Assembly (NCBI GenBank): GCA_040414855.1
Contig: JBEDUQ010000014.1
Span: 1-9,663 of the forward strand
DNA from: DASVXQ01 sp040414855
GTDB taxonomy: Bacteria; Actinomycetota; CALGFH01
Reading direction: 5' to 3'
DNA: 9,663 bases
Positions 1-6,272 of the stretch are shown in pieces. The notes beneath the pieces were generated by a model that did no database searches, was not told the origin of the DNA, and was given only the letters and a program-made list of their open reading frames with translations. The position numbers and the translations under genes are program-made. Position 1 is the stretch's first letter; each line of letters begins with the position of its first letter.

Positions 1-965
<965 letters not shown>

Positions 966-1098
966 GCTCTGTCTCCATCTGTCGGGCGGAGGCCGCCTTC
1001 GCGGGCTCCGTCGGCGTCGCCTGGCTCGATCTGACCAGCTTCGGCCGGGTATTGGTGTGGGCCGGGGTGGGGCTGGGGGGTGAGAACCAAGGTAGCAA

Positions 1099-1141
1099 CG
1101 CCGCGTGGCCCGTGGAGCCGTTGCTCCCCGGGCACGCGGCG
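1099..1141 (-). terminator. Strong bulged hairpin between the VOC and uvrA-like genes
   Basis: Seen in sequence: arms 1099-1118 and 1123-1141 pair as 9 + 4 + 5 bp around one bulged G (1108) and one T-C mismatch (1113/1128), with a CGTT loop. On the minus strand the hairpin lies 31 bp after the VOC stop and is followed by a moderately T-rich stretch (TTGCTACCTTGGTTC). A partial or full terminator for the VOC gene is the simplest reading. The trailing bases also contain TACCTT, which resembles an actinobacterial -10 element for the uvrA-like gene, so the hairpin could instead sit in a promoter or attenuator region. Confidence 0.5.
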
Positions 1142-1172
1142 CACGCCGGTCGGGACCTTTCGATCCTGGGAC

Positions 1173-1529
1173 CTATCGGTCCTGCAGCAGGCCCAGCACG
1201 TTGCCATCGGGGTCGGTGACGGTGGCCACCAGGCGGCCGCCACCGACGTCGCGCGGGGGCTCCTTCACGGTGGCACCGGCGGCGGTCACCTCGGCCAGCT
1301 TCGCCTCGATGTCCGGCACGTGCCAGTAGGCCACCGGTGAGGTCATGCCCTGCTGCGCGCCTCCCGGTACCAGCCCGATCTGCTGGCCCGCGGCCTCGAA
1401 ACCGACGTAATAGGACCCTTCGGTCTGCGGCGGCACGCCGAGCAGGGCGGTGTAGACCGGCGTTGCCTTCGCCAGGTCGGACACGGGATGCAGCACGGTC
1501 TTGATGCCCTGGGTGGATCCGTCGCTCAT
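1173..1529 (-). CDS. VOC-superfamily (glyoxalase/bleomycin-resistance-like) protein
   Basis: A 118-residue cytoplasmic protein, the usual size for a single-chain VOC protein with two beta-alpha-beta-beta-beta modules (about residues 9-54 and 65-116). The second module has the typical signature: the strand around AYWHVPDIEA, the helix ending in AAGATVKEPP, and the closing VTDPDGNVLGLLQ. H14, H70 and Q116 lie where VOC enzymes carry metal ligands, but the first-module closing strand (IGLVPGG) has no acidic residue, so a four-ligand glyoxalase I site is not evident. Binding or sequestration of a small molecule is as likely as catalysis. An AGGAGG ribosome binding site 4 nt before the ATG fixes the start. 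It lies downstream of the AraC-type regulator (187-bp gap) and upstream of the uvrA-like gene, all on one strand. Family assignment is firm; the substrate is unknown. Confidence 0.9.
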   Translation of the reverse strand: MSDGSTQGIKTVLHPVSDLAKATPVYTALLGVPPQTEGSYYVGFEAAGQQIGLVPGGAQQGMTSPVAYWHVPDIEAKLAEVTAAGATVKEPPRDVGGGRLVATVTDPDGNVLGLLQDR

Positions 1530-1716
1530 GGTTCCTCCTGAAGTCGTGGGTCAGGATCGACCCGGTGTGTCCGGTTGGGCTCGAGGACGAACGGGAAGCC
1601 TGGAAGTCGACAGCCCGGTCGCCCTGGAGGTCGCTCTCGCCGGTGGCCGTGCCTGCTCGAGCCGTGCATCCTCAAGCCCGACGAGCCCGACAATGGTGAT
1701 GCCCATCGCGGTCATG

Positions 1717-2175
1717 CTAACCGCGGCTGGGTGACCCCGCTTCTCGATTCCTGACCGGTCGAGTCCTGACCGGTCGGGTCACCTGTTTCGCCACGCACGA
1801 CGGCATCCCCGCGGTCGCCTGCGCCTCCCGCTGCCGGTAGGTGCTGGGCGACACCCCGACCAGCTCGGTGAAGCGAGTGCTGAAGGTGCCCAGCGATGAG
1901 CAGCCGACCGCGAAACAGACGTCGGTGACGCTCATGTCGCCACGACGCAGCAGCGCCATCGCGCGCTCGATGCGCCGGGTCATCAGGTAGCCGTACGGCG
2001 ACTCGCCATAGGCGAGCCGGAACTGCCGGCTGAGGTGCCCGGCCGACATGTGCGCGCCACGGGCGAGCGCCTCCACGTCCAGCGGCTGCGCGTACTCCCG
2101 GTCGATCCGGTCGCGAACGCGCCGCAGCCGCGCCAGGTCGCGCAGCTGCTGCTCCGGGGCGGTTCTGGTGGTCAC
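1717..2175 (-). CDS. Small AraC-family transcriptional regulator (DNA-binding domain only)
   Basis: A 152-residue protein if GTG at 2175 is the start. Nearly the whole length is an AraC/XylS DNA-binding domain: first helix-turn-helix at about residues 33-53 (LARGAHMSAGHLSRQF), linker helix with RRIERAMALLRRGD, second helix-turn-helix at about 82-103 (SVTDVCFAVGCSSLGTFS), ending in the classic VGVSPSTYR. There is no separate sensor domain, so an effector, if any, must be bound by the domain itself or by a partner. The roughly 35-residue C-terminal tail is low in conservation features and contains a 15-bp tandem duplication. No clear Shine-Dalgarno precedes the GTG. The frame stays open far upstream, so the start rests on family length. 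It is the first gene of the minus-strand group with the VOC and uvrA-like genes and may control them; that is inference from position. Confidence 0.87.
   Translation of the reverse strand: MTTRTAPEQQLRDLARLRRVRDRIDREYAQPLDVEALARGAHMSAGHLSRQFRLAYGESPYGYLMTRRIERAMALLRRGDMSVTDVCFAVGCSSLGTFSTRFTELVGVSPSTYRQREAQATAGMPSCVAKQVTRPVRTRPVRNREAGSPSRG
1749..1778. repeat. 15-bp tandem duplication in the 3' end of the AraC-type gene
   Basis: Two adjacent copies of TCCTGACCGGTCGAG/TCCTGACCGGTCGGG differ at one base in 15. They encode the repeated RPVRTRPVRN in the C-terminal tail of the regulator, beyond the second helix-turn-helix. Each copy contains the palindrome GACCGGTC. It keeps the reading frame, so it probably arose by slippage and is tolerated in a dispensable tail. 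Confidence 0.75.
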
Positions 2176-2358
2176 GCCAAGATCGTGCCACGCCGCACCC
2201 GAATCTGCCGAGCCCCGCCAGGTCTCGACCGCGGCAAGCCCCGGGCTGACGGGTCGCTCCACCAGGGCGCCGTCAGGGACGATGTCGAGATCGGCTCGCC
2301 AGCTTCTACATCGGTCGTGAACGGCGCCCGCGGCGGGCGCACGAGCTGAGGAGCGATG

Positions 2359-3201
2359 ATGCCCGAACCACGAATCCTCCTGAACGGTCTCATGTTCGGC
2401 GAGTCGCCACGCTGGCACGACGGCCGCCTCTGGTTCTCGGACATGGGCGCTGGCCAGGTGCTCTCGGTCGACCTCGACGGCAAGAGCGAGCTCGTCGCCG
2501 AGGTGCCCGCGATGCCGATGGGCAGCGGCTGGCTGCCGGACGGGGCCATGCTGATCGTCTCCTCGGGCGACGGGCGCCTGCTGCGCCGCGAGCCGGACGG
2601 CTCGCTGTCGACCCATGCCGACCTGTCCGGCATGGACCCGCACCCGTGGAGCGACATGGTGGTCGACGGCCGCGGCAACGCCTACGTCGGCAACATCGGC
2701 TTCGAGTTCCCGGCCGGCGAGTTCGCCCCGGGCTTCGTCGCCCTGGTGCGGCCCGACGGCTCGGCAACCAGGGTCGCCGACGGCATCGCCCTTCCCAACG
2801 GCATCGCGGTGACGCCGGACAACGCGACCCTGATCCTGGCCGAGTCCTACGGCAACCGGCTCACGGCGTTCGACGTCGCGCCGGACGGAGGCCTCTCCAA
2901 CCGGCGCGTCTGGGCCGAGGTCGGCGAGGGGGTCCCCGACGGGATCTGCCTCGACGCCGAGGGCGCCGTCTGGTACTCCGACGTGCCCAACAAGCGCTGC
3001 GTGCGCGTCCGCGAGGGCGGCGAGGTGCTGGAGACGGTCCACCTCGACCGCGGCTGCTTCGCCTGCGCGCTCGGCGGCGACGACCGCCGCACCCTGTTCA
3101 TGATGGCGGCCGAGTTCACCAGCACCAGCGCCATGTCCGGGCAGCGGACCGGCCAGGTCCTCACCGTCCCGGCTCCGGCTCCCGGCGTCGGCTGGCCCTG
3201 A
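2359..3201 (+). CDS. SMP-30/gluconolactonase/LRE-family lactonase
   Basis: A 280-residue six-bladed beta-propeller of normal family length with no signal peptide, so it is probably cytoplasmic. Members hydrolyse sugar or other lactones using a bound divalent metal. The expected metal ligands are visible: Glu15 in GESPRW, Asn147 in LPNGIAVTPD and Asp194 in PDGICLDAEG. Repeated blade patterns (DGRLWFSD, DGRGNAYVGN, EGAVWYSD) run through the chain. Two ATGs stand in tandem (2356 and 2359). GAGGAG lies 5 nt before the second and only 2 nt before the first, so the second is preferred; the difference is one residue. It is divergent from the AraC-type gene, with about 180 bp between them. No sugar transport or catabolic gene adjoins it, so the natural lactone cannot be named. 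Confidence 0.92.
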   Translation: MPEPRILLNGLMFGESPRWHDGRLWFSDMGAGQVLSVDLDGKSELVAEVPAMPMGSGWLPDGAMLIVSSGDGRLLRREPDGSLSTHADLSGMDPHPWSDMVVDGRGNAYVGNIGFEFPAGEFAPGFVALVRPDGSATRVADGIALPNGIAVTPDNATLILAESYGNRLTAFDVAPDGGLSNRRVWAEVGEGVPDGICLDAEGAVWYSDVPNKRCVRVREGGEVLETVHLDRGCFACALGGDDRRTLFMMAAEFTSTSAMSGQRTGQVLTVPAPAPGVGWP

Positions 3202-3219
3202 TCGGCCGGACGGCCGCGC

Positions 3220-3237
3220 TAACCTTGCGGGGCAAGG
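3220..3237 (+). promoter_or_regulatory. Candidate -10 element and small hairpin before the small-protein/isochorismatase pair
   Basis: In the 55-bp gap after the lactonase stop, GCTAACCTTG contains TAACCT (3220-3225), which fits the TAnnnT -10 pattern. No convincing -35 is visible 16-18 nt upstream. Overlapping it is a perfect 6-bp hairpin (CCTTGC 3223-3228, loop GGG, GCAAGG 3232-3237). An alternative GGGGC/GCCCC pairing uses some of the same bases. This may give the next two genes their own transcription start. Evidence is weak. Confidence 0.3.
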
Positions 3238-3256
3238 CCCCGAGGCGGGAGCGCGC

Positions 3257-3490
3257 ATGGGTGAGTCCGGGATCGACCAGGTCGAGAAGCTTCGGCGCTG
3301 GGAGCTGAGCGGGGCCAGCTGGCGGGTGGTGGACCGCGCCGGCGGGCGGGCCGTGGTCGAGCTGTGCACCTGCACCGGCGAGCTGATGGAGACCCTGACC
3401 TCGTCCGAAGCGGCGCTGCTCGCGTATCTGGACGCACGGGTGGCCGAGGGTGGCGAGCCGCCGGCGCCATCGGGAACCGACCTCGGGTGA
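3257..3490 (+). CDS. Small conserved-type hypothetical protein, translationally coupled to the next gene
   Basis: A 77-residue soluble protein of unknown function. The fold appears compact: an N-terminal helix (DQVEKLRRWELSG), a Trp-containing strand (ASWRVVDRAG), a strand with VVELCTCTGELM, then LTSSEAALLAYLDARVAEG and a Pro-rich end. The two cysteines form CTC in mid-chain, a possible redox or metal site, but this is not established. I recall similar 65-80-residue proteins as unannotated actinobacterial hypotheticals, but cannot name a family. GGGAG 5 nt before the ATG supports the start. Its TGA shares 4 bp (GTGA) with the start of the isochorismatase-like gene, a strong sign of one operon and perhaps of a shared role. 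Confidence 0.75.
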   Translation: MGESGIDQVEKLRRWELSGASWRVVDRAGGRAVVELCTCTGELMETLTSSEAALLAYLDARVAEGGEPPAPSGTDLG

Positions 3491-4044
3491 CCAACAGCGC
3501 ACTGCTCGTGATGGACGTCCAGCGTGGGATCGTGGACCGGTTCGCGTCCGACCCCGCCTACCTGCCGCGGCTGCGTCGCGCGATCGACGCCGCGCAGGCG
3601 GCCAGGACCAGGGTGATCTACGTCGTGATCGGGTTCCGCGAGGGCTTTCCCGAGGTCAGCCCCCGCAACAAGAGCTTTTCGGCGATCACCGCCCGAGGCT
3701 CGTTCGGCGCCGGCGCCGAGCGCATGGAGATCCACCCCGAGGTCGCGCCCGCGCCCGGCGACATCGTGGTGACCAAGCGGCGGGTGAGCGGCTTCGCGGG
3801 TAGCGACCTCGACATGGTCCTGCGGGCCCGGGAGATCGACACGCTGGTTCTGACCGGGATCGCGACCAGCGGCGTGGTCCTGTCAACCGTGCGCCAGGCC
3901 GCCGACCTCGACTACCGCCTGACGGTCCTCGCCGACGGCTGCCTCGACGGCGACCCTGAGGTCCACCGGGTCCTCACCGAGAAGATCTTCCCCAGGCAGG
4001 CCGACGTCGTCACCGTCGACGACTGGATCGCCCAACCTCGCTGA
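3487..4044 (+). CDS. Isochorismatase-fold hydrolase family protein lacking the usual catalytic cysteine
   Basis: The protein is 185 residues if GTG 3487 is used, typical for the family. The opening LLVMDVQRGIV carries the family Asp10, and IVVTKRRVSGF carries Lys97. The third triad position is not a cysteine: GIATSGVVLSTVRQA has Val130 where amidohydrolase-type members read GxATNxCV. The fold is therefore clear, but Cys-based amide hydrolysis is not expected. True isochorismatases (EntB, PhzD) also lack that cysteine and cleave a vinyl ether using Asp and Lys, so vinyl-ether hydrolysis or a non-enzymatic role remains possible. C152 in the conserved-type ADGC stretch is not at the nucleophile position. 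Longer upstream starts would run through the small protein in another frame, so the 4-bp GTGA overlap is taken as the start; no strong separate ribosome site is seen. An intrinsic terminator follows within 10 bp. Confidence 0.9.
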   Translation: MTNSALLVMDVQRGIVDRFASDPAYLPRLRRAIDAAQAARTRVIYVVIGFREGFPEVSPRNKSFSAITARGSFGAGAERMEIHPEVAPAPGDIVVTKRRVSGFAGSDLDMVLRAREIDTLVLTGIATSGVVLSTVRQAADLDYRLTVLADGCLDGDPEVHRVLTEKIFPRQADVVTVDDWIAQPR

Positions 4045-4053
4045 CCGCGGCGG

Positions 4054-4081
4054 AGGTCAGGGCCGTCTGACCTGCCTTTTT
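4054..4081 (+). terminator. Intrinsic terminator after the isochorismatase-like gene
   Basis: A perfect 7-bp stem AGGTCAG/CTGACCT (4054-4060 with 4067-4073) encloses a 6-nt loop and is followed by GCC and a run of five T (4077-4081). This is the clearest factor-independent terminator in the window. It ends the plus-strand unit just before the convergent minus-strand HAD pseudogene. Confidence 0.8.
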
Positions 4082-4137
4082 GTGTCTGTCCGGTTTCGGG
4101 GGATCCCGCCGGGTTCGGTCCCTTCGCCCAGCGCCGA

Positions 4138-4547
4138 TCAGCCATCGAATGGTGGCTGGTCGAGGCGGCGGCGCAGCTCCGGGAGCGACTCAAAGACCGC
4201 CACGGCGCCGGCGCCGCGGAGCTCCTGCAGGGAGAAGCCACCCGGTGCCCGCGGTCCTTCAGGTCGGCGAGCAGGTCGCGGGCGCCCTCGAAGGCGGCGA
4301 CCTCGCCGATCAGCCGCGTGTAGTGCTCCTTCTCGGCCGCGCGGATGCGGTCCCCGAGACGCTCCTCGGCCTGGTCGCCGGCGACCGCCGCGACCAGCTG
4401 GTCGCCGCCCATGCCGATGTGCCGGTGGATCCGCCAGACGGGCGGGGTGACGCCGTGGTCGCGGAAGGCGCGGGACCACGAGATCGCGTGGTGGTAGTTG
4501 GTGTCGACCAGAGTGCCGTCGACGTCGAAGATGGCCGCCAGTCCCAT
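4138..4547 (-). pseudogene. HAD-superfamily phosphatase (phosphoglycolate-phosphatase/beta-PGM type) with internal deletion and frame change
   Basis: From ATG at 4547 (GGGGGA 5 nt upstream) the protein begins as a normal HAD hydrolase: nucleophile motif FDVDGT at residues 7-12, then a helical cap including WRIHRHIGMGGDQLV, up to DLLADLKDRGHRV near residue 102. At about 4238-4244 it jumps to the family's C-terminal end, GGFSLQELRGAGAVAVFES...RRRLDQPPFDG, which continues to the stop at 4138-4140 in a frame shifted by one base. Motif II (Ser/Thr), motif III (Lys) and motif IV (acidic pair) are missing, about 85 residues by comparison with a roughly 220-residue relative. Read through in the original frame, translation would run on to about 3912, antisense to the isochorismatase-like gene. 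It lies 27 bp after the DUF2071 gene and was probably its operon partner. A loss of this size is unlikely to be a base-calling error, though an assembly fault is possible. Confidence 0.82.
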
Positions 4548-4574
4548 CTGTCCCCCAGGTCGACAAGCTGCTCG

Positions 4575-5351
4575 CTAGGCCGACGATTGTAGGGGACCGT
4601 CCGCGCGTGGCCGCCCGGTGCGGCCGAGCACCCGAAGGCCGCTGATCCTGGTCCGGACCCCGGGCGACCAGTGCACCAGCGGGGCTCCCTCGGGCGCCGG
4701 CAGCCCGCCGGCGACCAGCAGGCTCTGGTCCAGCTCCCGGACCGTGGCGCGGTACAGCGGCCACGGGCGGTGGTCCACCACCGAGCGGGCCAGCAGCGCC
4801 CCGAAGCCGATCCGGGTGTAGAGCTGCCAGCGGGCGGTCAGGTAGTGGTCGCGCTCGGCGAGCTCGCTGGGCGCGAGCGGTGCGCCGATCTCGACGGTGA
4901 TCCGCGAGGTGGCCGGCAGCGGTCCCGGCCAGCGGCGCTCGCTCCGGTAGCGCAGCACGCGCCCGTCCCGCTCGACGCGCATCCGTGACCACATGTAGGG
5001 AAGGGCATAGGTCGATCTGGCGACCAGCACCGGCTCGAGACGGCCCGCGTCCAGCGACAGGAACCACAGCCCCTCGCGGCCGTCGGGGCCACGGACGTAG
5101 GTGCGGACGTTGGTCTCCGGGAAGCTCGAGAACCACGGCGGCGCCGGCGCCACCGGCGTGCCCAGGTCCTCCATCAGGAACGGCGTGAGCCCGACCCAGG
5201 CCCGGCCCTCGAAGGCATGGACCGTCAAGCCGTCCGGCAGCAGCCGCTGGACCGTCTCCGGGTCGTACGACCAGTGCAGGAACGTCAGCCAGGTCCAGGT
5301 CTGGTGCATCACCGGCCGGCGCACCCGCCACGGTGGGTCCGGGCTCACCAC
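4575..5351 (-). CDS. DUF2071 (YqjF-like) protein
   Basis: A 258-residue soluble protein with start GTG 5351. The DUF2071 pattern is recognisable: MHQTWTWLTFLHWSYDPE at residues 15-32, LLPDGLTVHAFEGRAWVGLT at 37-56 followed by PFLMEDL, FPETNVRTYVRGPDG at 77-91, GLWFLSLDAG soon after, and ALPYMWSRM further on. The family is thought to share the acetoacetate decarboxylase-like fold, but its biochemical function is unknown; yqjF in Bacillus is a reporter-type gene responding to nitroaromatics. AAGGGGG stands 7 nt before this GTG. An in-frame ATG at 5420 would add 23 residues of poor character and lies upstream of the candidate promoter. An ATG at 5309 is another possibility. It is followed closely by the broken HAD gene. 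Confidence 0.88.
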   Translation of the reverse strand: MVSPDPPWRVRRPVMHQTWTWLTFLHWSYDPETVQRLLPDGLTVHAFEGRAWVGLTPFLMEDLGTPVAPAPPWFSSFPETNVRTYVRGPDGREGLWFLSLDAGRLEPVLVARSTYALPYMWSRMRVERDGRVLRYRSERRWPGPLPATSRITVEIGAPLAPSELAERDHYLTARWQLYTRIGFGALLARSVVDHRPWPLYRATVRELDQSLLVAGGLPAPEGAPLVHWSPGVRTRISGLRVLGRTGRPRADGPLQSSA

Positions 5352-5387
5352 CTTGCCGCCCCCTTCGTGCTTGCTCCCCGCCCACGC

Positions 5388-5415
5388 GGGATATCTTCTC
5401 ACCCGGAGCTGGCAA
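5388..5415 (-). promoter_or_regulatory. Candidate promoter for the DUF2071 gene
   Basis: On the minus strand TTGCCA (5415-5410) is followed after 16 nt by TATCCC (5393-5388). This is a reasonable housekeeping-type -35/-10 pair for a high-GC organism and would start transcription about 30 nt before the GTG at 5351. The pattern is short and could be chance; its position fits the chosen start. Confidence 0.35.
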
Positions 5416-5455
5416 ACCACGCTCTTGGGACCGGCCAGAGCGACCCGGGCGGGGC

Positions 5456-5545
5456 CTCCGCGAGCTGGGGGTGCCGGTGGGGGTGGTCAGCAACCAGCCC
5501 TCGGTCGCGGGCGGCCCGGTCAGCGCCGAACGGCTCGACCTGGCC
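5456..5545 (+). pseudogene. Relic of a HAD-IIIA phosphatase gene (histidinol-phosphatase/GmhB type)
   Basis: Read on the plus strand, these 30 codons give LRELGVPVGVVSNQPSVAGG followed by PVSAERLDLA. This closely resembles motif II of histidinol-phosphate and heptose-bisphosphate phosphatases, typically a LR..G..LGVVTNQSG(V/I)ARG segment followed by a small helix. The invariant Ser-Asn-Gln is present, while the Ser-Gly and Ala-Arg-Gly that follow are degraded (QPSVAGG). No DxD nucleophile motif occurs upstream and no Lys or Asp motifs occur downstream, so only this core remains. It lies in the gap between the divergent DUF2071 and HhH genes, and neither neighbour explains it. The frame is open over a long distance, so openness alone is not evidence; the call rests on motif likeness. 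Confidence 0.5.
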
Positions 5546-5603
5546 CCATCACCCGCTCGTTTCGGCGCGACCCACCCGGGTAGCCGGCTTTGGGGGTGGT
5601 GTC

Positions 5604-6272
5604 ATGGCCGGGCCGAGCAGGAACCAGATCGCCGAGGCCGTGCTCGACCGCCACGGCCAGACCTACGCCGAGGAGCTCGGGATCGACCTGGAGCGCGGCG
5701 GCCCGTCGGCGCTGTTCCGGATGCTGGTCGCGGCGATGCTGTTCAGCGCCCCGATCGGGACGCGCCAGGGCCTGGAGGCCGCGCGGGGATTGACCGACGA
5801 GGGCTGGACCACCGCGGGAAAGATGGCCGCGACCAGCTGGCACGATCGGGTCCGGGTGCTGTCCGAGCACGGCTACGCCCGCTTTGGCGACCGCACCGGC
5901 GCCATGCTCGGCGACGCCAGCGCGCTGCTCCAGGAACGCTACCGCGGCGACCTCCGCAAGCTGCGCGAACAGGCCGGTCGCGACCCCGGCACGGAGCGAG
6001 GCCTGCTCAAGCAGGTCAAGGGCATCGGCGACGTGGGGGTCGACATCTTCTTTCGCGAGGTCCAGGTGGCCTGGGACGAGCTGTACCCGTACGCGGATGG
6101 GCGGGCGCTCGATGCGGCCAGGCAACTCGGGCTCGGCGCCGACCCCGGCGGCCTCGCCGACCTGACCGACGGCCGCGACCACGAGCGCTTCGCGCGGCTG
6201 GTCGCCGGGCTGGTACGGACCCGCCTCGCCCACGACTACGACGGGGTCATCGAGGCGAGCCAGGCGCGGTAG
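5604..6272 (+). CDS. HhH-GPD/endonuclease III-like protein with atypical active site
   Basis: A 222-residue protein, close to the size of endonuclease III. The helix-hairpin-helix element is at about residues 138-147 (VKGIGDVGVD) and is followed by a helix and LYPYADGRALDAARQLGL, where Asp165 could match the family's catalytic Asp. Endonuclease III places its Schiff-base lysine two residues after the hairpin (GVGRK); here that position is Val (GIGDV), so bifunctional lyase activity is unlikely. No four-cysteine iron-sulfur loop exists; there are no cysteines in the chain. A mono-functional glycosylase or a plain DNA-binding role is possible. I recall actinobacterial homologues annotated simply as endonuclease. 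The ATG at 5604 follows a G-rich stretch (GGGGGTGG) and is where the family-like N-terminus begins, although the frame is open further upstream. The last 37 bp overlap the convergent sulfotransferase gene. Confidence 0.82.
   Translation: MAGPSRNQIAEAVLDRHGQTYAEELGIDLERGGPSALFRMLVAAMLFSAPIGTRQGLEAARGLTDEGWTTAGKMAATSWHDRVRVLSEHGYARFGDRTGAMLGDASALLQERYRGDLRKLREQAGRDPGTERGLLKQVKGIGDVGVDIFFREVQVAWDELYPYADGRALDAARQLGLGADPGGLADLTDGRDHERFARLVAGLVRTRLAHDYDGVIEASQAR

Noticed and set aside
1530..1716. Short minus-strand frame starting MTAMGITIVGLVGLEDARL in the AraC-VOC gap
   Set aside because: About 54 residues; it turns low-complexity after the first 20, with no ribosome site or family likeness. Treated as leader sequence.
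2176..2355. Possible N-terminal extension of the AraC-type protein (…VERPVSPGLAAVETWRG…)
   Set aside because: The frame is open and fairly codon-like, but the usual size of DNA-binding-only AraC proteins fits the GTG at 2175 and no ribosome site supports a longer form. It is left as the divergent promoter region.
1717..3735. 672-residue open frame on the minus strand
   Set aside because: Only its last 152 codons, the AraC-type protein, have family features. The rest is antisense to the lactonase, small-protein and isochorismatase-like genes.
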